DNA of 64,000 nucleotides, taken from NCBI RefSeq assembly GCF_900183575.1, contig NZ_FXUZ01000001.1, positions 372,001-436,000 of the forward strand, read 5' to 3'. The notes below the pieces were generated by a model. The model worked only from the letters and a program-made list of their open reading frames with translations, was not told the origin of the DNA and did no database searches. Positions within the stretch are counted from its first letter, which is position 1; each line of letters starts with the position of its first letter. The DNA is from Staphylococcus cornubiensis (GTDB lineage Bacteria; Bacillota; Bacilli; Staphylococcales; Staphylococcaceae). Positions 29,847 through 40,600 of this stretch are shown here, piece after piece. Both the position numbers and the translations under genes were made by a program.

Positions 29847-32072
29847 TTAACGGCCAAATAAGTTACCGAAAATGCCATTACCACTATTATTGTTGTTATT
29901 TCCATTATTGCCTTGTTGTGAATTGCTATTACCATTGTTCAAATTCTGACCGTTGTTGCCATTTCTATTGTTGTTAGAAGTTGAACCACTGTTTGTACCA
30001 TTACTTGATTCTGTAAAGTTACTTGTTGTGTTGCCATCTGGTGACTTAGCAACGTATAGGCTCTTACCGCTGCCTGCAACAGAGTCAGGTCGTGTAAAGT
30101 CTGAACCGTCACGTGGACTAATATCACTCATGACATCTCTAAAGAGTAATTGAGGATATTTCTGTTCGCTACTGCCGACAAATGAGTTTTCACCATACTG
30201 TTTCACTTCACTAAAGCCCATCCATACTGACATTGTATATTTAGGTGTAAAACCTGAAATCCAAACGTCTTTCGCAGCTGAGTCAGGTAAATTGTACTGT
30301 TGATATGTTTCAGCACCATACGTACCCGTACCCGTTTTAGCAGCCATGTTAACGCCATCGACTTTGTTACCATATGCAGAACCGTAAGCTTCAAATGTAC
30401 CTTTTAAGATTTGAGTAATCATATAAGCAGTGTAGTCATTCATTGCTTTATGGCTCGTAAAGTCAAATTCAATCGTATTCCCATTTGCTTCTACAACTTT
30501 TTTGATTGAATGCGCTTTGTTGTACGTACCACCGTTTGCAAATGATGCATAGGCTGAAGCCAGTTGAGTAGGTGAGAATTCAGAAGATGAACCACCTAAT
30601 ACTTCGGAAGGTCCAATATCTGTATTTTCATATTCTAAACCAACTTTTTTCGCAAAGTCTGTTGGTGCGTTGTTACCCGCTTGAGATTTAACTTGTTGCC
30701 ATGTTTTCAATGCAGGAATGTTGAAACTTTGACGTAATGCATCATAAATTGACACTGTACCATGACTTTGTTGATCGTAGTTTCTAAATGTCGCACCGTC
30801 AATGTTATAAGCTGATTCATCCTGGATAGAATGGTTTGTAGCCCATTGCATATTTTCAATCGCAGGACCATACGCTAAGAATGGTTTTAATGTCGAACCT
30901 GTCGGATGTGCGTCAGTCGCTTGGTTACGCTCAACGACATCTCTATAGTTACGACCACCTGAAATCGCAGCTAATGCACCGGTTTTACTGTCCACGATAG
31001 TCGAACCAACCATCTGATCGTCATTTTTATAGTAACCACCATTATCAATACGATTTTGTAAACTATTTTGTGCATCTTTATCCATGTAAGTGTAGATTTT
31101 AATACCACTGTTAAGCACGTCGGATAAATTTTGTCCTTTAAATTCAGGATTGTTCATCAGCTCTTGTTTAACAAAGTTCACATAAGAATTGTATTGTTCT
31201 GAGTCATCATCTGGTTTAATTTGTCTATCTTCAGCTGTACGTTGCACGAGATTTTCAGTAATTGGCGTATCTTGCGCTTCTTTTTTCTCTTTTTCAGAAA
31301 TGCGGTGGTGATATGCCATTAAGTACAATACCGTATCTTTACGTTTTTCAGCTTCTTCTGGATGGTCATAAATGTTGTATGTGTTTGGTACTTGCGGTAA
31401 ACCTGCGAGATAAGCAGATTCAGCTAAGTTAAGATCTTTTAAATCTTTATCGAAGTAGTATCTTGCTGCAGCCTTAATACCATATACACCATCAGAATAG
31501 TAAATTTTGTTGAGATACATTTGGAAAATTTCATCTTTAGAATATTCCTGTTCTAAACGATAAGATAAATACGCTTCTTGTGCTTTACGTTCAATTGACT
31601 TTTGATCAGTTAAAAACGTACGTTTAACGACTTGTTGTGTTAACGTAGAAGCACCTTGTGAACCAAAACCACCCGTAATATTTTTTAACACGGCACCAAA
31701 TAAACGTTTATAGTCGAGTGCACCGTGATCATAGAAACGGTTGTCTTCAGTTGCAAGTACAGCCTCTTTCATCGTATCTGGAACATCTTTTAAATCCACA
31801 TGCTCTCGTCTTGCACCATTATCAAGCGTCTTGACCAAGTTATCATCTTTATCATAAATTTTTGCAGGGCTTGGATCCTGGAGTTTAGACTCGTTAAATG
31901 CAGGTGCTTTCCAAGCATAATATGCGAAAAGCAATACAGATAAGAGTGCTAAGATGATAAATGCTAATACTATAAAGCTCAACACTTTAATGATCGTACG
32001 CTTGATGTTCTTATTCTTTTTTTGAGCGGACTTCTTTTTCGTTTGCTTAGAAGTCCCTTTCTTTTCCGTCAT
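29847..32072 (-). CDS. pbp2: Bifunctional penicillin-binding protein 2 (class A)
   Basis: This 741-residue membrane enzyme polymerises and cross-links peptidoglycan. A Lys-rich cytoplasmic tail and one membrane segment (about 28-51) lead to the glycosyltransferase domain with catalytic Glu109 in [11 protein letters not shown], then the transpeptidase with STLK (Ser393), SFN (449-451) and KTGTG (579-583). The C-terminus is a low-complexity Ser/Asn/Gly tail of about 60 residues. In S. aureus PBP2 cooperates with PBP2a in methicillin resistance. Its start overlaps the recU stop by four bases, the conserved recU-pbp2 operon. Confidence 0.95.
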   Translation of the reverse strand: MTEKKGTSKQTKKKSAQKKNKNIKRTIIKVLSFIVLAFIILALLSVLLFAYYAWKAPAFNESKLQDPSPAKIYDKDDNLVKTLDNGARREHVDLKDVPDTMKEAVLATEDNRFYDHGALDYKRLFGAVLKNITGGFGSQGASTLTQQVVKRTFLTDQKSIERKAQEAYLSYRLEQEYSKDEIFQMYLNKIYYSDGVYGIKAAARYYFDKDLKDLNLAESAYLAGLPQVPNTYNIYDHPEEAEKRKDTVLYLMAYHHRISEKEKKEAQDTPITENLVQRTAEDRQIKPDDDSEQYNSYVNFVKQELMNNPEFKGQNLSDVLNSGIKIYTYMDKDAQNSLQNRIDNGGYYKNDDQMVGSTIVDSKTGALAAISGGRNYRDVVERNQATDAHPTGSTLKPFLAYGPAIENMQWATNHSIQDESAYNIDGATFRNYDQQSHGTVSIYDALRQSFNIPALKTWQQVKSQAGNNAPTDFAKKVGLEYENTDIGPSEVLGGSSSEFSPTQLASAYASFANGGTYNKAHSIKKVVEANGNTIEFDFTSHKAMNDYTAYMITQILKGTFEAYGSAYGNKVDGVNMAAKTGTGTYGAETYQQYNLPDSAAKDVWISGFTPKYTMSVWMGFSEVKQYGENSFVGSSEQKYPQLLFRDVMSDISPRDGSDFTRPDSVAGSGKSLYVAKSPDGNTTSNFTESSNGTNSGSTSNNNRNGNNGQNLNNGNSNSQQGNNGNNNNNSGNGIFGNLFGR

Positions 32073-32695
32073 AAGCGGTCCTCACTTTCATCTAATATCA
32101 ACTTATCAACTGCACTGAGGTAATCTAATCTTGGTTGATACTGATAAGGAATATAGTAACCATTTTCTTGAATTTCTTCAACCTTAATTGATTTTTTTCC
32201 ATTTTTTAAATAGCGCTCCCAAAACGGAAAAAAACGCTTAAACGGTAAGAGATAAACTTCATTGATTCCTTTAAAACGAAGCAGTAAAAAGACAATACCC
32301 CCATGAGCCACCGCCTGTTTCATATGTTCAACTTGATGCGCATGGATGTTTTGTAACGGAAAGGAAGTTTTATTCTTAGTTTCCTTTGCCTCAAAATCAA
32401 TGTAATAGCCCTTATAAACACCATTATAGTCAGTAGTTGAAGGCGTTCGAAAATAAGCCTCTTTAATTACAGCTTGACTGCGTTTAGGATAATCCACGTG
32501 GACAATTTGCACAGGTGTTGGTTTCTTATGAATCACAGCGCGTTCTGTCTTTAAATAATATTGGTTGGAGCTTTCAATATCATTTTCTAATGTCATTCCG
32601 CGCCCACCATATTTAATTTTACTCGATTTGTTTGTCCTAGGGCTTCCGTCTTGAGTCCGACTCGGCTTAAAAGGCTTACCATTTGGATAATTCAT
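32069..32695 (-). CDS. recU: Holliday junction resolvase RecU
   Basis: This 208-residue nuclease resolves recombination junctions and helps chromosome segregation. It shows the conserved KYGGRGM motif, the catalytic region [20 protein letters not shown] and a C-terminal [12 protein letters not shown] codon nine bases upstream lies within the Shine-Dalgarno aggtgag, so ATG at 32695 is chosen, as in S. aureus. It is co-transcribed with pbp2 and divergent from yppE. Confidence 0.94.
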   Translation of the reverse strand: MNYPNGKPFKPSRTQDGSPRTNKSSKIKYGGRGMTLENDIESSNQYYLKTERAVIHKKPTPVQIVHVDYPKRSQAVIKEAYFRTPSTTDYNGVYKGYYIDFEAKETKNKTSFPLQNIHAHQVEHMKQAVAHGGIVFLLLRFKGINEVYLLPFKRFFPFWERYLKNGKKSIKVEEIQENGYYIPYQYQPRLDYLSAVDKLILDESEDRL

Positions 32696-32889
32696 TTGTC
32701 TCACCTACAATCCATGTTTTTTGTCCTATAAACATGATAGGATAGGCGCTTTATAAATCGAAAGGATTCATAAACTGACATTATTGTAACATACATAGTC
32801 CTTCAACGTGACCTAAAATCATTTCCTATTAAAATATTTCAACACATTATGATAAAATTAATATAGTTTAATGAAAGGTGTTTTGATTC

Positions 32890-33231
32890 ATGCAAATTGT
32901 CATTCAACAGTTGATTCACGATTTAACAGCTATTTACCAACGTTATGAAGAGGCTAGGGCAGGAAGACAATATGATTTCTATAACGAGGTGCAACCTTTT
33001 GTCCAGCAGATTGATGCGCATTTACAAGCATTACAACGCTATCATCACACCATTTCACAGCAAAAATATTTCAATGCACAAAAATTACAACGCATGTCCT
33101 CCTTATTGGCCGAGTTAGCTGTCGCGTGTCATCAATCAACAACGAGCAAAAAAATATTTTTAGATCGATACAAAGCCGTACAGCATGACTTACATTATTT
33201 ATCGCAATTGGAGCGTGACACTCATGTTTAA
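32890..33231 (+). CDS. YppE-like protein (DUF1798)
   Basis: This 113-residue, Gln-rich helical protein is of the DUF1798/YppE type, function unknown. It is placed between recU-pbp2 and ypsA, as in Bacillus relatives. The Shine-Dalgarno gaaaggtg precedes ATG by about 10 bases. Its last eight bases overlap ypsA. Confidence 0.7.
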   Translation: MQIVIQQLIHDLTAIYQRYEEARAGRQYDFYNEVQPFVQQIDAHLQALQRYHHTISQQKYFNAQKLQRMSSLLAELAVACHQSTTSKKIFLDRYKAVQHDLHYLSQLERDTHV

Positions 33232-33781
33232 AACGATGTATTTGACGGGTTATAAGTCATACGAACTCCAGATTTTTAATGATAATGCACCAGAAGTGAC
33301 GTATTTAAAGAAGTTTATGACTCAAAAATTAATTCAATATATAGAGGAAGGTTTGGAATGGGTGTTAATCCAAGGCCAACTGGGTATTGAATTATGGGGT
33401 GCGGAATGTGTGATTGCATTGAAAGAAGATTATCCCGAGTTAAAACTAGGCGTGATTACACCATTTTTAGAACATACTTCTAAATGGAATGAACAAAATC
33501 AGTTCAAGTATCAACACATCATCGAACATAGCGATTATGTAAACAGTGTGCATCAGCATACATATGAAGGACCATTTCAGTTTCAACAAGCCGATCAATT
33601 TATGTTGGACCATACTGATATTACAGTATTAATCTATGATGAAGAACAACCCGCAAGCCCACAATTTTTCAAAAAGAAGTTAGTTGATTTTGTTGAAAAA
33701 ACAAACTATACTTGTGATATTGTGACGTTTGACGAAATTACGAACTTTATCAATGATTTACAATGGTCAGAAGAAATTTAA
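33224..33781 (+). CDS. ypsA: UPF0398 / DUF1273 family protein YpsA
   Basis: This 185-residue protein has the SLOG/DprA-like Rossmann fold of YpsA. Conserved pieces are [23 protein letters not shown] and [17 protein letters not shown]. In Bacillus and S. aureus YpsA has been linked to cell division. Upstream in-frame ATG 33185 lies in yppE; ATG 33224 follows ggagcg and gives the family start. The gene precedes gpsB by 19 bases. Confidence 0.88.
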   Translation: MFKTMYLTGYKSYELQIFNDNAPEVTYLKKFMTQKLIQYIEEGLEWVLIQGQLGIELWGAECVIALKEDYPELKLGVITPFLEHTSKWNEQNQFKYQHIIEHSDYVNSVHQHTYEGPFQFQQADQFMLDHTDITVLIYDEEQPASPQFFKKKLVDFVEKTNYTCDIVTFDEITNFINDLQWSEEI

Positions 33782-33800
33782 ATCAAATGAGGTGGAACAG

Positions 33801-34136
33801 ATGTCAGATGTTTCGTTAAAATTATCAGCAAAAGACATTTACGAAAAAGATTTTGAAAAAACAATGGTTCGTGGCTATCGTCCTCAAGAAGTGGATGCTT
33901 TTTTAGATGATATTATCGCGGATTATCAAAAAATGTCAGACCTAAATAATGAAGTCATCAAATTATCAGAAGAAAATCACAAACTAAAAAAAGAAATTGA
34001 AGATTTACGTATTCGTGTTGCCTCTAGTCGACCACAAGATAATAAGAGTTTCGCAAATCAAAGTTCGAACCAAAATAATAATGTAGATATTTTAAAACGA
34101 ATTTCTAACCTTGAAAAAGCAGTCTTTGGAAAATAG
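33801..34136 (+). CDS. gpsB: Cell division protein GpsB
   Basis: This 111-residue DivIVA-like protein coordinates septal and lateral wall synthesis. The N-terminal lipid/partner-binding domain ([21 protein letters not shown]) leads into a coiled coil (about 35-70), a short Ser/Asn-rich linker and the C-terminal trimerisation helix. An upstream in-frame ATG (33729) lies inside ypsA; gaggtgg fixes ATG 33801. The ypsA-gpsB-rnpB order is conserved in staphylococci. Confidence 0.94.
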   Translation: MSDVSLKLSAKDIYEKDFEKTMVRGYRPQEVDAFLDDIIADYQKMSDLNNEVIKLSEENHKLKKEIEDLRIRVASSRPQDNKSFANQSSNQNNNVDILKRISNLEKAVFGK

Positions 34137-34139
34137 GGA

Positions 34140-34167
34140 TTGTTTTTTAATTGAAAAATGCTATAAT
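34140..34167 (+). promoter_or_regulatory. Promoter of rnpB
   Basis: TTGTTT (34140-34145), a 16-bp spacer and TATAAT (34162-34167) with an extended -10 TGC. The predicted start falls at the first bases of the RNA. Confidence 0.65.
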
Positions 34168-34172
34168 TTTTT

Positions 34173-34571
34173 GAGGATATTTCGTGTAATCGCTATATGT
34201 CATGACATATAGAGGAAAGTCCATGCTCACACAGTCTGAGATGACTGTAGTGTTCGTGCTTGATGAAACAATAAGTCAAGGCAATATTCGATATTGACGG
34301 CAACGACCTAACCTAAGTCTTTTGATAAGGTTACAATAGTTTGAAAGTGCCACAGTGACGTAGCTTTGTTAGAAATAATGAAGGTGGAACGCGGTAAACC
34401 CCTCGAGTGAGCAATCCAAATTTGGTAGGAGCACTTGTCTAACGGAATTCAACGTATAGACGAGGAAAAGTTCAGCATACTTTTCAGACAGATGATTACA
34501 ACTGACGTACCAGTGTAGCTAGTGCACGTAACGAGTACATCAGTACAGAACATGGCTTATAGAAATATCTC
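34173..34571 (+). ncRNA. rnpB: RNase P RNA, Bacillus (B) type
   Basis: This is the catalytic RNA that trims the 5' ends of tRNA precursors, about 399 bases. The universal block gaggaaagtccatgctc is near the 5' end and acagaacatggcttat near the 3' end. The ends pair as helix P1 (gaggatattt at 34173 with agaaatatctc to 34571). The exact ends are set by P1 and may be off by a few bases. A promoter just upstream and a terminator just downstream support an independent transcript. Confidence 0.95.
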
Positions 34572-34586
34572 AGACTAGTCACGTTA

Positions 34587-34620
34587 GGGCTGGAACAAGA
34601 CGTTCCAGCCCTTCAATTTG
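34587..34620 (+). terminator. Terminator after rnpB
   Basis: A perfect 10-bp GC-rich stem (34587-34596 with 34602-34611) and a 5-base loop, followed by ttcaatttg. Confidence 0.75.
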
Positions 34621-35213
34621 TATTGACATCACATAGAATCAGTCATCGATACTTATAAATAGAAATCAACGTCATTTTATAAACGCAAGGTCAAAAATTT
34701 TGTGATTATCTTGATTGATATATTAACTTTTTGATGATAGCTCATTGTAGAAAAGAGACTAAGGTACATCAATGTGTCTGAGTTTAAGAGGTTTAATCCA
34801 TTTTTAAGCTCCTTTCTTTTAGCTAACACCGATTCACTACCCCTGTGAAGTCTCAATTATGTTAAAGTTGAATAAAGAATTGCAACATTTAAATATGACA
34901 CATCGATCCAGTGTTTGAATAATATGATACGGTGAATACACCTGTTTGTCATCACAGCTTTTTTGTTTACAAGAACTGCCCGACACTCCCGAGGGATCAG
35001 ACGCAGCCGAAAATCCAATTCGGCTTCCATCAAATGTACCCTATCATCAAGCCGAATTTAGTTGAGGCAAGTCCCCTGGGAAATGGAGGGCAAGTTCTGT
35101 AATCAAGTACTACAGTCAATAACCACTCACATATATAATAAAAAAAGTGCAATAATATGAAAACAATGATGAAAATGAAATACATAAACTGATATTCAAA
35201 AGGAGGAATTTTC
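34612..35213. other. Intergenic region rnpB to rlmL, about 600 bp
   Basis: It has no ORF of note on either strand. The first 350 bases show nothing I recognise. A GC-richer imperfect palindromic element occupies 34967-35102, and a TATAAT (35134-35139) without a clear -35 precedes rlmL. Confidence 0.5.
34967..35102. repeat. Imperfect palindromic repeat element A
   Basis: The ends ttacaagaactgccc (34967-34981) and gggcaagttctgtaa (35088-35102) are inverted copies with one-base slips. The centre is a perfect 10-bp stem, aattcggctt (35017-35026) with aagccgaatt (35049-35058); agccgaa at 35005-35011 can compete for the same arm. It is richer in G and C than its surroundings. Architecture and the ctcc-gagg-type blocks resemble element B at 60302-60437, suggesting a dispersed family. 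Confidence 0.6.
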
Positions 35214-36341
35214 GTGTATCAACTATTAGCAGTTTGTCCTATGGGGCTCGAATCTATTGTCGCTAAAGAAGTACAAGAACTTGGCTATGACACACGCGTT
35301 GAAAATGGACGTATTTATTTTGAAGGGGACGCATCCGCCATCGTTAAAGCCAATTTATGGTTGCGCACTGCTGACCGTGTCAAACTCATCATCGGTCAAT
35401 TCGAAGCTGTCACTTTTGATTCATTATTCGAACAAACGAAAAGTTTACCATGGGAGCAATATATTCCAGCAGATGGACAATTTCCAGTACAAGGACGTAG
35501 TTTAAAATCTAAATTATTTAGCGTCCCAGATGTTCAAGCAATCACTAAAAAAGCGATTGTAGAACGTTTGAAAAATGCCCATCAAGTATCAGGTTGGCTT
35601 GATGAATCCGGCGCAAAATATCCTGTCGAAGTCGTTATTTTAAAAGATAAAGTACTATTAACAATTGATACGTCTGGTTCCGGTTTGAATAAACGTGGTT
35701 ATCGTCTTGCGCAAGGTGAGGCCCCAATTAAAGAGACACTCGCTGCAAGTTTAGTGAAGTTAGCAAATTGGACAGGAGATACACCACTCATCGATCCATT
35801 TTGTGGTTCTGGAACAATTGCGATTGAAGCGTGTTTAATTGCTCAAAATATTGCGCCAGGCTTTAACCGTTCATTTATTTCAGAACAATGGGACATCATA
35901 CCAGAAGGGCTTTACGATCAAAAACGTGCAGAGGCAGATGAACTTGCCGATTACGATAAAGAAATAGAAATTTACGCCTCTGACATTGATCCAGAAATGG
36001 TCGAAATTGCAAAACGAAATGCTGATGAAGTCGGTGTCGGCGATATTATCCGCTTCGAAGTGAAAGATGTGAATACCCTTACAATCGAGCATGACGGTCC
36101 AATTGGCTTAATTGGTAACCCGCCATATGGTGAACGTATCGGGGATCGCGATGAAGTTGAAGCAATGTACCGTTATTTAGGTAAATTAATGCAAAATCAT
36201 CCAAATTTATCTCTTTATATTATGACTAGCAACAAAGAGTTTGAATATCTTGTGAATCGCAAGGCTACAAAACGACGCAAATTATTTAATGGCTATATTG
36301 AAACGACATATTACCAATATTGGGCAAATCAAAAATCTTAA
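35214..36341 (+). CDS. RlmL-like 23S rRNA guanine-N2 methyltransferase (YpsC type)
   Basis: This 375-residue protein has an N-terminal THUMP RNA-binding domain and a Rossmann methyltransferase domain (PFCGSGTIAIEA for SAM, NPPYGERIGD catalytic). It is often misnamed an N6-adenine DNA methylase; similarity to E. coli RlmL points to G2445 of 23S rRNA. The start is GTG at 35214 after aaaggagg. It follows rnpB at a distance and is probably transcribed alone or with the rarD-like gene 34 bases later. Confidence 0.88.
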   Translation: MYQLLAVCPMGLESIVAKEVQELGYDTRVENGRIYFEGDASAIVKANLWLRTADRVKLIIGQFEAVTFDSLFEQTKSLPWEQYIPADGQFPVQGRSLKSKLFSVPDVQAITKKAIVERLKNAHQVSGWLDESGAKYPVEVVILKDKVLLTIDTSGSGLNKRGYRLAQGEAPIKETLAASLVKLANWTGDTPLIDPFCGSGTIAIEACLIAQNIAPGFNRSFISEQWDIIPEGLYDQKRAEADELADYDKEIEIYASDIDPEMVEIAKRNADEVGVGDIIRFEVKDVNTLTIEHDGPIGLIGNPPYGERIGDRDEVEAMYRYLGKLMQNHPNLSLYIMTSNKEFEYLVNRKATKRRKLFNGYIETTYYQYWANQKS

Positions 36342-36375
36342 CCCGTGATTAATCTATACGAAAAGAGGGAGTACT

Positions 36376-37293
36376 TTGTATCAAGATAAAGAATTTAAAA
36401 AAGGCATTCTTTTCGCTTTATTGGCTTATGTCATGTGGGGGACATTACCATTATATTGGGCGCTTATTCATGATGTTGATCCCATTGAAACGCTCATGTA
36501 TCGTATCGTCTTATCGCTCATTTTTATGCTTATCCTTTTACCCATCATAGGGCGATGGCAGCAATTTTCTCAAGATATGGCACAACTGATGGCGAAACCA
36601 TTTAAACTGTTTATTATTATATTAGCGGGTTATATCGTGACAGTGAATTGGGGAACATTTATTTTTGCGATTGATGCGGGTTTTGTTTTACAGACAAGTT
36701 TAGGTTATTATATCAACCCGCTTGTAAGCATATTATTATCCATGATATTTTTTAAAGAACGTTTCAACCGTTTAGAATGGATTGCGATATTGTTTGCGGT
36801 ACTTGGTGTGCTTTATATGACATTAAAAGTAGGCGAATTTCCATACATTTCGTTAATTTTAGCTTTTTCATTTGGTATTTATGGATTATTGAAAAAGCTT
36901 GTGCCTATGCCTGCATTAAGTAGTATTACGATCGAATCCCTTGCAACTGCACCCATGGCTATCATTTATTTAGTTATTGTTGGACAAACTGCACATCTAA
37001 GTCTTGGTTGGAATATGTCAACGTTTTGGTTGCTCTTCTCAGGTGCAGTGACGGCATTACCGTTACTTGCTTTTTCGGAAGGTGCCATTCGCATTCCGCT
37101 GTCTTTAATGGGCTTTATCCAATATGTCGGACCAACACTCATCTTTTTACTCGGCATTTTTGTGTTTAAAGAACCGTTTAATGTCGATCAATTTATCACA
37201 TTTTGCTTTATTTGGGTCGGAATAGTGATTTATGTTGTATCTCAAATCATTAAAATTAAAAAACGTCCTCAACCATTAAAATATCAAAATTAA
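36376..37293 (+). CDS. rarD: RarD-like EamA/DMT transporter
   Basis: This 305-residue membrane protein has about ten hydrophobic segments in two EamA halves, and the RarD pattern GILFALLAYVMWGTLPLYW at the N-terminus. RarD is named from a chloramphenicol-sensitive phenotype; its natural substrate is unknown. The start is TTG at 36376 behind gaggga, with no better codon in frame. Confidence 0.82.
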   Translation: MYQDKEFKKGILFALLAYVMWGTLPLYWALIHDVDPIETLMYRIVLSLIFMLILLPIIGRWQQFSQDMAQLMAKPFKLFIIILAGYIVTVNWGTFIFAIDAGFVLQTSLGYYINPLVSILLSMIFFKERFNRLEWIAILFAVLGVLYMTLKVGEFPYISLILAFSFGIYGLLKKLVPMPALSSITIESLATAPMAIIYLVIVGQTAHLSLGWNMSTFWLLFSGAVTALPLLAFSEGAIRIPLSLMGFIQYVGPTLIFLLGIFVFKEPFNVDQFITFCFIWVGIVIYVVSQIIKIKKRPQPLKYQN

Positions 37294-37623
37294 TCAGAAT
37301 ATAAAGGTGGCATAGATATAAAAATTTTTGATTGTATTAATTTGATATATTTTAGAATTGCCACGTATCAATTTGGCGAGCCTAATGCGATGAAATAATC
37401 AAAACACTGAACGCGCCATTCATCTTAATTGATTTTACATTTCCATATTTTGATTTTCACCCATCTTAGGATAGGGGGAACTTTCAATTGTGTCTCACCC
37501 CCTTTTCCTTTCAATCTCCATCTATAAAATCCCCTTATTTTTAATCACTGCAATAGCATTTATGTCAACAAACCCATATAATACATAAATATAGACGTTT
37601 AAAACAAGGGGAATCCAATTTCT
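37294..37623. other. Intergenic region rarD to dynamin gene, 330 bp
   Basis: It contains a terminator-bearing repeat copy (37424-37508) and, near the end, TATAAT at 37577-37582 without a convincing -35. The first 130 bases hold nothing identifiable. Confidence 0.5.
37424..37508 (+). repeat. Dispersed terminator-bearing repeat, copy 1
   Basis: It shares a 26-bp identical block (37432-37457) and most flanking bases with the copy at 45304-45396. Its hairpin is weaker: only ggggg/ccccc plus one A-T pair (37473-37478 with 37498-37503), then ttttcc. It ends the rarD-like transcript, probably inefficiently. Confidence 0.7.
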
Positions 37624-40600
37624 ATGCAAAATCAAGAACAACTGGATGTTTTATATAAACTAAAAAAAGAAGTGGAAAAGTCCGATCATTCCGCTTTCAT
37701 ACATACGATTAACCAAATGATTAAAAAGGTGTATTTGAACCATTACACGATGACTTTTGTTGGCCATTTTTCGGCAGGTAAATCAACAGTCATTAATCGT
37801 CTCATCGGTCAAGATATTTTGCCGAGTTCACCTGTCCCAACAACGAGTAATACCGCACTAGTGACCGTTGCTAATGAACCTGGCATTACAGCGAACATCG
37901 AAGGTCAAAAATATACACAACTGAACTCTTATGATGACGTTAAACAAATGAACCGTGAAAATTTTCAAGTCGAATCCATCGACATTCGTATTCAAAGTGA
38001 TGTGTTTCATCGTGGTTTTACGTTCCAAGATACGCCTGGTGTTGATTCCAATGTACAATCACATAGTATGCAAACGGAACAATTTCTGTATACGAGTAAT
38101 GTTGTTTTCTATACTGTTGATTATAACCATGTTCAATCTGCACTGAACTTTCAATTTATGAAACGATTAAATCGCGCGGGTATTCCTGTCGTTTTCATTA
38201 TTAACCAAATTGATAAACATGATGATAATGAACTTGATTTCGAAACTTTTCAAGCCCGTGTTGAACAATCTATAACAGAGTGGGACATTACTTTACTCGA
38301 TACTTTTTATATTACAAAGTTTGACCATCCGTATAACCAATTTGATCAGTTGCACGCCTTTATTATGGAGCAAGATCAACATCGAGAAGCAGTTGAAACT
38401 TATGTCGTGCGCATGAAACAATTTATTCATCAGCATCAATTAGATTATTTACAACATGAAATGGATGAAATTTTAGAGCAACTTAACATTGAAGCTGCGC
38501 AATTCGATCAAGCTTATCAAACACATCAACAAAATGAATCAATGAGTGAAGAGGCGCAATTATTAAATGATGCCCACGCGTTGAAGCATTATTTAAAAGA
38601 TAAGCGTCGTTCTATCATAGACAATGCATACATTATGACACATGAGATGCGCGAAACGATTCGCTACTACCTTGAAAGTATGACGAAAGATTTTAAAGCG
38701 GGTGGATTGTTTAATAAAAAGAAAAAAACAGAAGAAGAACGTGAAATCCGTCTGAATACATTGATTGCAGATTTACAAAGCAAAGTGAATCACCAAATTA
38801 TTAAACCGATGCAAGAGGATTTGTCATTTCTGACACGTTTTATTAATGATACGGAAATGAACCAACGTATTTTAAACCAAAAATTGACACTACCTGCATC
38901 AATTGTAACCGATCTGTATCAGACACAAATTCAAATTACGAATCAATATGTATTAACCTTTTCAAATGATTTAATGAAAGCCATTAAGCAATATATTTTA
39001 AAAGAACAAGAACCACTCGACGATGCAATTATTGAAAATGTGCATGCAGAAGAACATTTAGTTGATGAATCGAACGATAATGCACTGTATTCACGTTATA
39101 TTGAATTGCGTAACTTAGCCCAATCATTGAAAACAGAAAATTATCGTCATTATTATATTCATATGGAGGATTCACTGGATCGTTTAATTGACCGTACTGA
39201 AATTCAATATCAAGTGAAAACAAATGATGAACACGTAATGACTACTGCACAAAAAAAGACCGCAATGGCGAAGGATGTATCGGCAATTGATAATGAACAA
39301 ATCGACCAAGCATTAACTATCGTTAAAAATATACCGCTATTTAAATCAAGTGTGAAAAATATCGAAGCAACACGTGCAAGAATGCAAGATCAAAAAGTTA
39401 AAATCGGTGTTTTTGGAACATTCAGTGCTGGTAAAAGTAGTTTGATTAATGCTTTGCTAGGGGACAGTTATTTGACAAGTTCACCCAACCCTACAACAGC
39501 AGCAACAACTGAAATTGCGTATGGTGACACGCATCACATTACGTTTAAAACACCTGAAACGTTACTCCAAGAAATAAATGACGTGTTTGAATTAGAAGGA
39601 CAACAATTTGACCGTATCGAAACCTTTTTAGAAGCGAATATAGATAAGTTAAAAGGGCGCATCGAAAAAAGTCGACTTGCATTTATTCATGCGATTGAAA
39701 AAAATTATGCACTTTATCAATCGTATATTGCGCAAGGTTTAGAGCATCCGATTAAAGCGTCAGAGGTTCAACAGTGGAGTGCTGAAGATGAATATGCGAC
39801 ATTCGTTCAAACGGTGCATTTAAGATTGCCGCTCGATTGGTTGAAAGACAAGATTATTGTTGACTCATTAGGTTTACATTCTAATAACCAGCGTCATACA
39901 AATGAAACTGAAAAAATACTGACAACTTCTGATTTAATTTTATATGTGAGTTATTTTAACCACGCATTTACTGATAACGACAAAGCGTTTATCGAACATA
40001 TGAAGAACATGAATCAACTGAAAGCACATCAAGCTTTCAAAATGGTCATCAATGCGACAGATTTGGCTGAAAATGAGGCAGACAAACAGGCAGTTCATGA
40101 TTATGTAAAGGATGCGTTATTGCAAGTTCGAATGCAACCCGAAATCTTTGCGGTATCAAGTCGCGCTGCATTAACAGAAGGTGATGTAGGTGTGCAACAG
40201 TTAAAAGCACGCATTTCCGATTTTTCAGAAGTAGAATCTAAACATATTTTAGAAGCAAAGATGTATGATCAGTTACGTGATATCCAACAATCTTATGAAC
40301 AAATGATTGACGATCACACATCTAATGCAGAGCAAATGCAGCACGTTAAAACGCAATTACAACAGATGCGTCAAAAAACAATTTTCAACACACAAAGCTT
40401 AAACGCAATTCGACAAAAATTAGTGAATGAAATAGAAGATCAGATGTATCACTTAAATGAGCGTTTAAAAATTCAATTGTTGGATAATGTAAAGGCCATT
40501 TATAATACACAGATGACGAATTCAAATCATTTCAATGAAGAAAAACGTCAGTCGACTAAAGATTATTTAAACCAACTGCACCAAAAATTATATTTAGAAC

